Assembly: GCA_003151955.1 (NCBI GenBank)
Contig: PLZB01000061.1
Coordinates: 23,560-87,559 of the forward strand
Direction: 5' to 3'
DNA: 64,000 bases
Origin: Acidimicrobiaceae bacterium
GTDB taxonomy: Bacteria; Actinomycetota; Acidimicrobiia; Acidimicrobiales; UBA8190
A program made the translations under genes and the position numbers. Positions 16,796-25,714 of the stretch are shown one piece after another. The notes below the pieces were generated by a model. It had not been told where the DNA came from, searched no databases, and saw only the letters and a program-made list of their open reading frames with translations. The stretch's first letter is position 1. Each line of letters opens with the position of its first letter.

Positions 16796-18499
16796 TCAGG
16801 CGCTCGCCCTCTTCGCCTCAGGCCCGAGGCCAGCGAGGTCGGGAATCCCGTACAGCCGGATGGCCACCGAATTGGCGGCTTCCACATCGCGGAGCTGGAA
16901 TGCCCGGACGAGAGTCGCTCGGTCTGGCTTCGTCACCGTCTCGAGCTCGGGTACCCGAATCCGCCGGAGGTACTGCGCCTGGAACCGGTAGGTACCGCCG
17001 CGCATCTTCACGCAGTAGGCACCCACGAAGAGGTTGGTCACGTCGGACAGCATGAGACCGCCGAGCACCTCAAGGTCCCAACCGGTCGAGGTCACGTGGT
17101 ACAGGTTGTGATGAGGGTAGAAACTGCCCTCGTCGAGCACCGGGTGCGCCGAGACCTTCATCTCCGGCAACAGCAGCTTCGGCCGTGCCGCGAGGCCGGA
17201 GATCATCCGGTCGATCGTCTTGTACCAGCGATCCGGCGACTTCGTCGCCGTGTGCCGACCCTTGACCCGGTTGCCGTGATCTTCCAGGTAGGCCCAGAAC
17301 CGAGGCCAGTCCCGAATGTCGACGAGACCGCCGTCGTCCCATGGATTCACCAGATACGTCCCGGACCATGCCACTCGACCACCGGCCAGATCTCTGGCCA
17401 TCACCAACGGCAGCAACCGCTCCGTTTCGACGAGGTGCGGATCCCGGGTGAGAAACACATCGTCGGCGCCCGTGGCGAGTCCGATGCCGATCCGGGTCCC
17501 AGTGCGGGCGTCCTCGAGGGGAGGACAACGCCTCTCAAGATCAGCCAGCACAGCGAGCTGCTCAGGCGATCCCGACGGCCACGATTGCACTCCACTGAAC
17601 CAACCCGGCAGCCGTGCCGCGTGCACCGACGGACGCACAAGCTCCTTGGTCGTCCGCTTCGTGACCCAGGCCCGCAGCTTGTCGGCTTCAGCTCCATCGA
17701 ACCGGCTGTTGGCCGACGCGATGATCGGCTCAGCCTGCTCACCCCTCCGAATCACCGTGATCGCCGGGTACGCCGACACCTCGTCCTCGAACGCGTCGAC
17801 ATCGTGCATCTCAAGGACCGCATCGACAGAGAACTCCTCGGCGACAAACGCTCGGAGAGCGGCCCCGTACTGGTTTCGCATCCAGCGGTCCGCCACGATG
17901 AAACCCAGCGCGCCACCGGGACGGAGCAGACGCAGCCCCAGCTCGATGAATCCGACGAAGATGTCGCTCCGGCCCCGCATCGTCGGGCACGCTCGCCGGT
18001 AGGCCGCGTTGCGATCCAGGGGCAAGTTCTCGAGTCGAATGTACGGCGGGTTGCCGAGCACGAAGTCAGCGGATCCCTCCTCGTGCGAGCTCAGAAGGAA
18101 ATCACCGGACCGGATCCACCCGGCGGTGATCGCCTCGGCTTCGACGTGCCCTACACCGCACCCGACAAGCTGCGCTGTCACGCTCTTACGGGCCAGTTCC
18201 ACATTGCTGTCGAGCAGGTCAAACGCATTCAGGGCGAAAGACGCCTCGCCGACGGTCCGGCCATGACGCTCGCACGAGGCCATGAGGCGTTCGACCATCG
18301 GACCCAGGAACGCACCGGTTCCACACGAGGGTTCGACGGCCCGCATCGTGGCCAGGTCGAGATCCGCCGTGTACCCGGCCAGATCAAGGACCAGGTCGAC
18401 AACCCAGCGGCGGGTGAAGACCTCGCCGTGCTCGTCGTTGGACCCGGGGACAGCCGGTGGTAGTTCGAGGTCGAAGGTCATCTGAGAATGTTGTGGCAT
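16796..18499 (-). CDS. N6-adenine DNA methyltransferase of the XhoI/PaeR7I-type system
   Basis: The 567-residue protein has an SAM-binding motif region (VEPSCGTGAFLGPMVERL) and the catalytic NPPY motif in DFVLGNPPYIRLENLPLDRN, which marks amino-methylating enzymes. A C-terminal target-recognition-like region follows (LLLPEMKVSAHPVLDEGSFY, then NLYHVTSTGW). Convergent placement with a PaeR7I-family endonuclease indicates it protects CTCGAG. The ATG at 18499 (MPQHSQMTF) is preferred because the upstream open frame is unconvincing. CTCGAG sites are frequent in this window, including inside this gene, so the host must be methylated. Confidence 0.88.
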   Translation of the reverse strand: MPQHSQMTFDLELPPAVPGSNDEHGEVFTRRWVVDLVLDLAGYTADLDLATMRAVEPSCGTGAFLGPMVERLMASCERHGRTVGEASFALNAFDLLDSNVELARKSVTAQLVGCGVGHVEAEAITAGWIRSGDFLLSSHEEGSADFVLGNPPYIRLENLPLDRNAAYRRACPTMRGRSDIFVGFIELGLRLLRPGGALGFIVADRWMRNQYGAALRAFVAEEFSVDAVLEMHDVDAFEDEVSAYPAITVIRRGEQAEPIIASANSRFDGAEADKLRAWVTKRTTKELVRPSVHAARLPGWFSGVQSWPSGSPEQLAVLADLERRCPPLEDARTGTRIGIGLATGADDVFLTRDPHLVETERLLPLVMARDLAGGRVAWSGTYLVNPWDDGGLVDIRDWPRFWAYLEDHGNRVKGRHTATKSPDRWYKTIDRMISGLAARPKLLLPEMKVSAHPVLDEGSFYPHHNLYHVTSTGWDLEVLGGLMLSDVTNLFVGAYCVKMRGGTYRFQAQYLRRIRVPELETVTKPDRATLVRAFQLRDVEAANSVAIRLYGIPDLAGLGPEAKRASA

Positions 18500-18633
18500 G
18501 CAAGGGAAAGTACAAGTCGGGTGTAATCCTCGACCCCGACAGGAACCCTCGACGACACGTCTCGACGCTAACCCGGCCCAGGGGGTCGCCCGCGGCAATC
18601 CCATTCCGGGGGGAGGGCCCAAGCCGAGTCGGC

Positions 18634-21600
18634 TCACGGCGCCACCGTCAGGGCCTCCTCGGGACCAGGGTCGATCCAGGCAGTCTTCGTGCCGTGGACC
18701 TCAGGTCCCAAGGGCTGCAACGCCGCCGCATTCGCCCAGGCCACGGCCGCTTGTGCCCGCTTCCGATGACCAAGACGCTCGATGGTGCCGACGTTGTCCG
18801 ATCCGACGGGCTTGTGGTCGTTTTCGATCGACCAGCGCTCCCGGTAGGCGGCGACCGTGGCGACAGCGTTCATCCACTGTGCCCGTGCGACCACCTCAAC
18901 CGGCGGAACACCGAGCCCCCGAACCCAAGGCGCCTGCTCGGAAATCGCCTTTGCGGCGAGATGTCGGGCCCGCTCCTCCATCGCCCGATCCCGGTCGGCC
19001 AGAGCCCGGATCAAGTCCGGGTCGGTCACCCCGATCGCTCGAGGCAGGAGCCCGGAGATCAGGTTCTCGTTTGTCCGACGGCGGGTGCCGGCGGCCTGCG
19101 TCCACCGGTCTACCCGCCCGTGCAAGACGGCAGCCGCATCAAGGGCGCTGTCCATCGAACGGGCCTCGACGAGCCTCGGGAAGGCCTCCTCGATGTCGAG
19201 CCCCCGGGCCTCGGCGTCTCGGAATGCGGCCAGAAGCGGGCCGTGGGCGTCGCTGGCGCGGACCTCCTCGAGTTGTTCGGGGCTGAGCCCGGACCGCTCC
19301 AGAAGTGCTTCCCACCGGTCAGCCTGGGCAGCGGAGGCGATCGTCTGGTACTCGGCATGGAGCGTCACCCAGCTCTCGGCGTCCCGGAGCCCTCGCCGGA
19401 TCTTCTCGTGCGCAGAGAACTCCGCCCCCTGGTTCCCGAGGACGCCGACCATCACCTCGCGACCCGTCTGCGGCGGGAGGGCCCCATCATGACCAGTGGC
19501 CGGGTCCGGGTCGTGTTGCGTGTCGACGTAGAGCTGATTGGACTCCCGACCACGGGTGGCCGCCACGTAGAGGACCTCCCGGGTGGTGGTCGGCGAGACC
19601 ATGGCGTGGGCGGTGTCGACCGTCCGGCCCTGGGCCCGGAAGGCGGTGAAGGCATAACCGAGCTCCACGTTGCTGGCCACGTAGTCGGCCGGGAGCACGA
19701 CCTCCCCCCGGCCACCGGCACGGCGCACCACCATGCTGCCGTCGGCGTTGGTGGCCGTCACGACCCAGCGGTCCCCGTTCTTCACCCAGCGTCCCCCCGT
19801 GACGAGCAGCCGGTTGTTCTGGCGGGTCACCACCTCGTCGCCGACGCCGACCATCTGCCCGTCGGCCACGACCAAGCCCTCCTCGGCGACCAAGCCGGCG
19901 ACGATCCGGTCCGCCCGGGCCCGGCGATTCAACTCGGCCACGGTGGAGGCGTCCGGGGCGATCATCAGGCTCGACTTCCCGGCTTCGGTGTCCGCCTTCC
20001 AGCCCCGATAGACGGCCTCGAGCAGTTCCTCACGGGAGCCCTCGGTCACCCGTCCGTGGGCCTGGTAGGCGTCGATGGCCGCTTCCCGCCCGAGCCGCAG
20101 TTCGATGCTGGCTGCCTTCTCCCAGTCGGCTCGGAACCGGTGCACGTCGGTCAGCTCCGGGGCCAGGTCGTCGCGGTCGCGAGCCAGGAGCCCGAACGCT
20201 CCTCCAGCATCGATGGCCGAAAGCTGGGCCCAATCCCCGGCCAGCAGAATCTTGGCTCCGGCGGCTCCGGCGGCCGAAACCAGCTCGTCAAGGGAGAAGG
20301 TGCCGGCCAAGCTGGCCTCGTCGACAATTACGAGTTGGCGGGCGTGCAACTGCCGGGCGGCGATGTCCTGATCGAGGGCGTCCAGGTCCATCCGGAGCCG
20401 CCGAGCCCCGACCGAGGAGGGGTGGGGATGGGCAGCGAGCTGGCGGGCGAGTTGGTTCCGGCGGAAGGCCAGCTCGGGGAGACGGCGCCATTCGGTGAGC
20501 CACTTGGCGGTGTTCTCCGTATCGATCCCGAGCTCCTCGGCCAGGACCTCGGCGGCGGCGGCCGAGGGAGCCAGGCCGACGACCGATCCGGGGCCGTGCG
20601 CCGCCTCCCAGGTGGCCCGGAGGCCGGCCATGGTCGTCGACTTCCCCGTTCCGGCCGGGCCGACCAGCACGTCGACCACCCGCCCGGAGGTGGCGATCTT
20701 CTCCACGGCGAGCGCCTGGTCGAGGGACAGCTCGTAGGCCCTGCCGGGCAGTACCTCTTCGACCACCCGGGCTACCGTGGCCACGGGCACGACCGGGCCG
20801 GCGGTGCTCCGACCGGCGGCAAGCAACCGGGCTTCGGCGTCAAGAAGCGTCTGGGTCGTGAACCGCCGGTGGCTCGCGGGGTGGAGCCGGGAGGTGCCGT
20901 CGGACCGGAGGTACCGGGCGGGGGTGTGGTGCCTGGCCGGCGGGGTGAGGGCCACCGACCGGGCCTCGGCCAGCTCGACAATCCGCTCGGCCACCGTCAC
21001 CCGGTCGTCGGGCGAGGCGAACCGGACCCCGTCGATGACCCGGGCCGCCTCGGCCAGCAGGTTGTGACGCCCGTAGGTCGACCGGCGCTCGGCCACGGCG
21101 GTCACGGTGGCCTCGGCCGCGTCGGCCAGGATCCCCTCGTCGAGGTCGTCAGCCCGGAGCAGGGGGAGGTCGTTGCGGTCCCTGAGTCCGGTGACCCAGC
21201 CGACCTGATCGGCCAGGGATCCGAGGTGGTCCTGGGCCCGTGACCGCCATCCCGCCGTCATCTCGGCCAGGCTCCGGTGCTGCTTCCCGGGCCGGGTGGC
21301 GAGGGTGGCCTTCTGTCGGAGCCGGAGCACCTCCACGTTGGTGGGCTGGCGGCCATGGGCGGCGACGAATCCGGCGACCAGCTCGTCCTTGGCCTTCTCG
21401 ATCTGCTCGACCCGCTGGGAGAACTCCCGCAGGAGGGTCTCGGGAACGCCGGTGATCTCGAACCGCGGCCGGCTGGAGTGCCGGCGGGTATGGGAGTCCC
21501 ACCCGACCCCCAGCGTCCCGGTCAGCATGTCGGCCAGGACACCTTCGTGCAGGCTCGACAGCGCCACCGTGGCCCTGAAGAGACCTCGACTGTCGAGGGT

Positions 21601-22206
21601 CCGCCACCGTCCGTCGCTCATGCTCCGGGCCCGGTTCCACACCACCACGTGGTCGTGGAGCTGGGGGTCGCCGGCCCGGCTGTCCCAGTGGGTGAAGGCC
21701 GCGGCGACGACGCCGGTGACGTCCTCCTGGACGATGCCGTTGCTGCCCGACCGGGAGTGGAACACGGTCCGCTCGGCGTAGGTCAGGACGTAGTCGACGG
21801 CCCGGCGATGGCACTCGTAGATGACGGCCTTCGTCCCCTCGTCAGCGAGCGCCCAGGCCACCGACACCGACTTCGGCGGGCTGAAGGTCAGGTCGAAGCC
21901 GGCTACCGGGGGCAGCTTGGCCGAGGCGTTCGGGGCCCGGCCCACCGGCTCACCGGAGACCGGGTCGGAGCAGGCGGCCAGCATGTTCTTGAGGTGCTCC
22001 TCGGTGACCGCCGACCCCTTCCCCACCCCTCTCCCGTCGTCGACGTCGCCCAGGCCGGCGCCGAGGAAGACGCCGGGCGGGGTCCCGGACTCGGCGTAGT
22101 ACCGGGCCAGGCTGTTGGTGCGTTCGGGGGCACCGTCGCCGACCGCGACCGACTCCATCAGGTACCGGAAGCCACCTCCGAGGCTGATCAGCCGCAGCGA
22201 GATCAT
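18634..22206 (-). CDS. TrwC-type (MobF) conjugative relaxase-helicase
   Basis: The 1190-residue product begins with candidate catalytic tyrosines (Tyr15, and the pair Tyr36-Tyr37). It carries the metal-binding His triad in FTHWDSRAGDPQLHDHVVVW (His173, His184, His186), the HUH relaxase signature that nicks oriT. The second half is a RecD/TraI-like helicase: Walker A GPAGTGKSTT at 516-525 and Walker B VIVDEASL (Asp629, Glu630), with later motifs such as FTAFRAQGRTVDTAHAM. It would nick, unwind and pilot the transferred strand. Length is normal for actinobacterial TrwC proteins. Its C-terminus lies 134 bp from the methyltransferase start. The 263-bp gap upstream is the likely oriT region. Confidence 0.93.
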   Translation of the reverse strand: MISLRLISLGGGFRYLMESVAVGDGAPERTNSLARYYAESGTPPGVFLGAGLGDVDDGRGVGKGSAVTEEHLKNMLAACSDPVSGEPVGRAPNASAKLPPVAGFDLTFSPPKSVSVAWALADEGTKAVIYECHRRAVDYVLTYAERTVFHSRSGSNGIVQEDVTGVVAAAFTHWDSRAGDPQLHDHVVVWNRARSMSDGRWRTLDSRGLFRATVALSSLHEGVLADMLTGTLGVGWDSHTRRHSSRPRFEITGVPETLLREFSQRVEQIEKAKDELVAGFVAAHGRQPTNVEVLRLRQKATLATRPGKQHRSLAEMTAGWRSRAQDHLGSLADQVGWVTGLRDRNDLPLLRADDLDEGILADAAEATVTAVAERRSTYGRHNLLAEAARVIDGVRFASPDDRVTVAERIVELAEARSVALTPPARHHTPARYLRSDGTSRLHPASHRRFTTQTLLDAEARLLAAGRSTAGPVVPVATVARVVEEVLPGRAYELSLDQALAVEKIATSGRVVDVLVGPAGTGKSTTMAGLRATWEAAHGPGSVVGLAPSAAAAEVLAEELGIDTENTAKWLTEWRRLPELAFRRNQLARQLAAHPHPSSVGARRLRMDLDALDQDIAARQLHARQLVIVDEASLAGTFSLDELVSAAGAAGAKILLAGDWAQLSAIDAGGAFGLLARDRDDLAPELTDVHRFRADWEKAASIELRLGREAAIDAYQAHGRVTEGSREELLEAVYRGWKADTEAGKSSLMIAPDASTVAELNRRARADRIVAGLVAEEGLVVADGQMVGVGDEVVTRQNNRLLVTGGRWVKNGDRWVVTATNADGSMVVRRAGGRGEVVLPADYVASNVELGYAFTAFRAQGRTVDTAHAMVSPTTTREVLYVAATRGRESNQLYVDTQHDPDPATGHDGALPPQTGREVMVGVLGNQGAEFSAHEKIRRGLRDAESWVTLHAEYQTIASAAQADRWEALLERSGLSPEQLEEVRASDAHGPLLAAFRDAEARGLDIEEAFPRLVEARSMDSALDAAAVLHGRVDRWTQAAGTRRRTNENLISGLLPRAIGVTDPDLIRALADRDRAMEERARHLAAKAISEQAPWVRGLGVPPVEVVARAQWMNAVATVAAYRERWSIENDHKPVGSDNVGTIERLGHRKRAQAAVAWANAAALQPLGPEVHGTKTAWIDPGPEEALTVAP

Positions 22207-22469
22207 CCTGTGCCGCTCCTTCCCGCGGGCCGGACGGCCGACGTCGATCCTGGGCCGGTGGAGCGCCAGGGAGGTGGCGAATCACGCGGTCGTCGCGTCA
22301 AATCTGTTGCAATAGGGGGCTGTTGGGCCTCGAATGCCAGACGCGTAAGACCAGGAAGTTGGGTTGGGGGTGGGTCAGGGGGTGAGCCGGAAGGGCGTGG
22401 CGAGGGAGGGCGGTGAGGAGTAGGTCGTGAGGGTGGTCGGGCTGCTGGCGCTGAGGTTGCCGGTGGGTC
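22207..22469. other. Relaxase-upstream intergenic region, candidate oriT and divergent promoters
   Basis: This non-coding region separates the divergent relaxase and the small gene at 22470. It contains a short hairpin ACGCG-GTCGT-CGCGT (22284-22298), a repeated CTGTTG 16 bp apart (from about 22304), and a strongly G-biased plus strand with a quadruplex-type motif. MobF elements often keep oriT next to the relaxase gene. No known nic sequence was recognised, so the oriT label is positional. Confidence 0.35.
22361..22382 (+). other. G-quadruplex-type motif
   Basis: Four runs of at least three G (GGG, GGGGG, GGG, GGGGG) are separated by loops TT, T and TCA, fitting the canonical quadruplex pattern. 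The motif sits about 155 bp upstream of the relaxase start on the opposite strand. Confidence 0.5.
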
Positions 22470-22922
22470 ATGAACGATCAGGTGGAATCGGCGGTTGAGG
22501 CGCTCCCGGCGGCGGCGGCCAGATGGAGGCAGGCCTGGGGCGATCGGGACCGGGTCTTGCGGGAGGCGGCGAAGGCGACCGACCGGGCGGAGCGGCACCT
22601 CGAGGCGTCGCTCGACGGGACGACGTTCCGGCGGTGGCAGCGCCTGGTGGCGGGCCAGGTCTCGATCCGGGGGAGTCGGACCGCCCACGAGATGTTCCAG
22701 GCCCGCCGGCGCCGGCCCCGGGTGGAGGCGGCTCTCGGGGGTCTGGTCGACGTGCAAGCGGCCGAACTGGCCAAGGTCGTGGCCAGCGAGCGGGAGCTGG
22801 CCATCGCCACGATCGCCCTCCTCGTCTACGGGCCGATGGCCGAGGGGATCACTGGCCGGTCGATGGCCGAGCTCCAGCGGATGGCCCGAGGCTCGTCAAG
22901 AACACTCAGGTCGGGAGCCTGA
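22470..22922 (+). CDS. Hypothetical helical protein divergent from the relaxase
   Basis: The 150-residue, Ala/Arg-rich, largely helical protein (DRVLREAAKATDRAERHLEA, then ERELAIATIALLVYGPMAEG) has no recognised domain. Position next to the candidate oriT makes a relaxosome accessory role possible, but nothing in the sequence proves DNA binding. It converges with the penicillin-binding-like gene, leaving 15 bp between stops. Confidence 0.55.
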   Translation: MNDQVESAVEALPAAAARWRQAWGDRDRVLREAAKATDRAERHLEASLDGTTFRRWQRLVAGQVSIRGSRTAHEMFQARRRRPRVEAALGGLVDVQAAELAKVVASERELAIATIALLVYGPMAEGITGRSMAELQRMARGSSRTLRSGA

Positions 22923-22937
22923 CGCCAAGGCCCATCG

Positions 22938-24488
22938 TTACGAGAGCGGTGGGATGGATCGGTCGATCACTTCTTGGAATCCAGCTCGGGCCACGGCGGC
23001 GGCCGGGGAGGCGCCGTAGCCCGCGGCGTAGATGACGGTGGCGATCAGGACGGTCGGGTGGTCGGTGGGGCCCCACCCGATGAAGGTGCTGGCCGGGATT
23101 GTCCCGTCGGCTCCCCCGGACCCGTTCATGCCGGCGATCGGCAACGTCGTCATGGGAAAGCCCTGGAAGGCGGGGGCGGCCGGTCCCGCGGGCGCCTGGA
23201 TCCCTGATCCTGGTCCTCCGACCGCTCCGGTGAAGCCGGTCATGAGGGCTTGGCGTTCGGCGGCGGTCATGGTGACCTGTCCGACGGCTTGGGCCGTGAT
23301 CGTCTTGACCGGGTTGCCGTGGGTGTCGACGATCTGGGCTGCGATCCGGGGGGTGTACCGGGTGCCGCCGTTGGCGAACGTGGCGTAGGCGACAGCTTCC
23401 TGGAGGGGGGTGACGGCGGTGCCCCCTAGCCCGGAGGCCATCTCCATATTGTTCCCGGTGGTCCACCCCCCGTAGGGGTAGGCGGCCGGGTCCTGGGCGT
23501 GTTCCTTGGCCACCACCGTGGGGGAGTCGACCCGGGCGTAGCTCCCGGCGTCCTCCCCGGGGAGGTCGATGCCGGTGGTCTGGCCGTAGCCGTACTGGGC
23601 TGCCACGGTCTGGATGGGCTCGTTCCCGTACTGGCTCCGGTTGTCCCAGAACTCAACTCCGAGGTTGTCGAAGAACGTGTCGCTTGAGACGGCCAGGGCG
23701 CCCGACACGTTGACATAGCCTGCGGCCGGGCTGTCGTTGTCCTGGTAGGTGACACAGCCGGGGGCTCCCGCCACGCATCCGGGGATCACGAACTGGCCGG
23801 TGTCGTCGTACAGGGTGGCCGGGGTGATGAGGCCGTCCTGGAGTGCGGCTGTGGCGGTCACCAGGTCGAAGGCGGCCCCAGGGGTGGCCGGAGTGTCGGT
23901 AACGGGATCGATCCCGGGACCGGTCGGGCCGGTCCAGGCCAGGGCCAGAACGGCTCCGGTCTGGGGATCGAGGGCCACGACCGCGCCCTGTGCCGATTCG
24001 ATCGTCTGTTTGGTGCTCGGGTCGACCCGGCCATTCAGACTGGCCACCTGGGTGTCGAGGGCCTGCTGGAGCGTGCTCTGGAGAGGGCCGTCGATGTTGG
24101 TGACGAGCCGGTCCCCGCTTCCGGCCGGGATGGCGGACCCGTATTCGGCCTGAAGCCCCTCGGTCTCGCCGAAGCCGGTGAGGACCTGCCCGGACCGGTC
24201 CAGGATCGACTGGGCCGGGAGAGACGGCCCGCCGCCCAGGGGGACATGCCGGTCGGTGCCATGGCCTGAGCCGGAGACGACGGCGGGGATGCCGACGGCG
24301 AGGGCGACGACGACCACGACGACACAGGTGGCCGTGATCCGCCGCCGCTGGGCCCGCCTCGCTCGACGTTGGTGGACAGAGGCGACGTCCCTCCAGGTCG
24401 ACGGAGCAGAGGTGATGTCGGGAATGAAGGTGCGGAAGGTGTCGGCGACGAGCTCGTCGACCCCGCTACGGGCATCGGGATCAGTCAT
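22938..24488 (-). CDS. Membrane penicillin-binding-protein-like pseudo-transpeptidase, sigma-factor partner
   Basis: The 516-residue protein has a ~50-residue cytoplasmic N-terminus, one transmembrane helix (ITATCVVVVVVALAVGIPAV, ~51-70) and an extracytoplasmic transpeptidase-like domain. Landmarks of class B PBPs are clear: AVVALDPQTGAVLALAWT, YGYGQTTGIDLPGEDAG and GGTAVTPLQEAVAYATFANG. The active-site SxxK, normally PGSxFK, reads PGAAFD: Ser is Ala205 and Lys is Asp208. KTG is replaced by MNG (454-456), while the SxN-equivalent SSD (268-270) remains. It therefore cannot acylate in the usual way. The start overlaps an ECF sigma gene by 8 bp, and the short cytoplasmic N-terminus is where an anti-sigma region would sit. 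A sensor/anti-sigma role is inference. Confidence 0.8.
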   Translation of the reverse strand: MTDPDARSGVDELVADTFRTFIPDITSAPSTWRDVASVHQRRARRAQRRRITATCVVVVVVALAVGIPAVVSGSGHGTDRHVPLGGGPSLPAQSILDRSGQVLTGFGETEGLQAEYGSAIPAGSGDRLVTNIDGPLQSTLQQALDTQVASLNGRVDPSTKQTIESAQGAVVALDPQTGAVLALAWTGPTGPGIDPVTDTPATPGAAFDLVTATAALQDGLITPATLYDDTGQFVIPGCVAGAPGCVTYQDNDSPAAGYVNVSGALAVSSDTFFDNLGVEFWDNRSQYGNEPIQTVAAQYGYGQTTGIDLPGEDAGSYARVDSPTVVAKEHAQDPAAYPYGGWTTGNNMEMASGLGGTAVTPLQEAVAYATFANGGTRYTPRIAAQIVDTHGNPVKTITAQAVGQVTMTAAERQALMTGFTGAVGGPGSGIQAPAGPAAPAFQGFPMTTLPIAGMNGSGGADGTIPASTFIGWGPTDHPTVLIATVIYAAGYGASPAAAVARAGFQEVIDRSIPPLS

Positions 24489-25029
24489 GGGTGCTTCCCT
24501 TCGACGTCGGCGTGGGATCGACTGGATCGGCGGACCGGAGCTGGGGCAGGAGACGGGTCCTGGCCTGGTGGAGAAGGGCCTTGACGGTCCCTTCAGCCAC
24601 GTCGAGGACCTCGGCCACCTCGAGCACGGAGAGCTCGAGCCGGTAGTGGAGGGTTATGGCTTCCCGCTGGCGGGGGGTGAGACACGCCAGCGCCCTGACC
24701 AGGTCGACCAGGTCGCCGGCCCGGTCGGATCGGCTCGGAACCGACCGGTCGAGCTGGGCCGCCAGCCGGTCAAGGGCCCGGCGCTCCCGGGCCGCCCGTC
24801 GGAAGTGGGTCCGGATCAGGTTGAGGGCTGCCACCCGGACCCAGGCCTCGAGTGACACCTTGTCGAGGCCATTGTCGGCCTGCTGCCAGGCCCGGAAGAG
24901 GGCCTCCTGGACGGCTTCCTCGGCCGACGGTTGGCTCCCGGAGATGAAGGTCAGGGCGGCCACCAACTCGGGGTAGCCAGAGGCCATGAACCTCCGGAGA
25001 TCATCGTCGTCCAAGGCCACCGCTCCCAC
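24481..25029 (-). CDS. ECF-type RNA polymerase sigma factor
   Basis: The 182-residue protein has a sigma region 2 (PSAEEAVQEALFRAWQQADN) and region 4 (LTPRQREAITLHYRLELSVL followed by the HTH VAEVLDVAEGTVKALLHQAR). There is no extra C-terminal domain. It should direct polymerase to a small regulon, usually including its own promoter; I found no convincing ECF promoter upstream. The GTG at 25029 is the only start before an in-frame stop. It overlaps the downstream PBP-like membrane protein by 8 bp, the arrangement typical of a sigma factor with its membrane regulator. Confidence 0.85.
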   Translation of the reverse strand: MGAVALDDDDLRRFMASGYPELVAALTFISGSQPSAEEAVQEALFRAWQQADNGLDKVSLEAWVRVAALNLIRTHFRRAARERRALDRLAAQLDRSVPSRSDRAGDLVDLVRALACLTPRQREAITLHYRLELSVLEVAEVLDVAEGTVKALLHQARTRLLPQLRSADPVDPTPTSKGSTHD

Positions 25030-25212
25030 CGCTCATATGACCAACAGACGCTGTAGCCGGGTCCGAGGTTTAGGGAAATGTTGCCAGAGCCATCTCAGGA
25101 GCCAGTCCGGTTGCACGACCCACGGTCTCGCCCATCTCCTGATGCAGCTCCTGCTGGCGGGGAACCAGTCCAGACGGTGAGGGCGGCCGCCGGGGCTGCC
25201 GAGGAGCGATCG

Positions 25213-25485
25213 ATGCCCGCTACCAACCCCACCATCAAGGACTACCAACGACGCCTCGCCGGCCTGGCCGGCGCCCACGCGAAGGCCCAAGACCGGCTCG
25301 ACGCAACCAGGGCGAAGCGAACCGAGGTCATCGCCGGCCAGGACGAATTCGTCGCCCACGCCGAGGCCGGTGTCCGCCAGGCCGTGATCGACATGGCCGC
25401 CGGGGTCGGCCCCGAGCTCACCGCCAACGTCCTCGGGTTGGACCTCGTCGAGGTTCGCCGCCTGACCAAGGGCGGCCGCCCGTGA
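25213..25485 (+). CDS. Hypothetical small protein heading the hicAB-HD operon
   Basis: The 90-residue protein has a helical N-terminal half (IKDYQRRLAGLAGAHAKAQD) and a C-terminus (GPELTANVLGLDLVEVRRLT) that could form an HTH-like pair of helices. It is not recognised. GAGGAG lies shortly upstream of the ATG at 25213, which is preferred over the longer upstream frame. Thirty-seven bp separate it from hicA. Confidence 0.6.
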   Translation: MPATNPTIKDYQRRLAGLAGAHAKAQDRLDATRAKRTEVIAGQDEFVAHAEAGVRQAVIDMAAGVGPELTANVLGLDLVEVRRLTKGGRP

Positions 25486-25522
25486 ACCAGAGCGCCGGGT
25501 CGCTGCCCGCCCGGGTCGAGCG

Positions 25523-25714
25523 GTGAAGGTCCGGGACGTGATCCGCGAGCTCGAGCGTTCCGGATGGCGCCTCGACCGTCAGGTCGGAAGCCATCGCCAG
25601 TACCGCCATCCCGACCTTCCCGGGACCGTCACCGTCTCCGGCAATCTCGGCCACGAACTGACGCCGGGTACGCTGGGATCGATCCGGCGCCAAGCGGGAT
25701 GGAGGAAGCCGTGA
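25523..25714 (+). CDS. hicA: HicA-type mRNA interferase toxin
   Basis: This 63-residue HicA protein has VRDVIRELERSGWRLDRQ, then GSHRQYRHP with the catalytic histidine (His24), and a strand TVTVSGNLGHELTPGTL. HicA toxins fold as a dsRNA-binding-like domain and cut mRNA independently of, or on, the ribosome. Length is normal. The stop overlaps the hicB GTG (GTGA at 25711-25714), in the usual toxin-first hicAB order. Confidence 0.88.
   Translation: MKVRDVIRELERSGWRLDRQVGSHRQYRHPDLPGTVTVSGNLGHELTPGTLGSIRRQAGWRKP

Noticed and set aside
25030..25212. Riboswitch or ECF autoregulated promoter in the sigma-factor upstream gap
   Set aside because: GGCAAC and CGTCTG elements are present on the sigma strand but about 29 bases apart, too far for an ECF promoter. 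No known riboswitch core was recognised.
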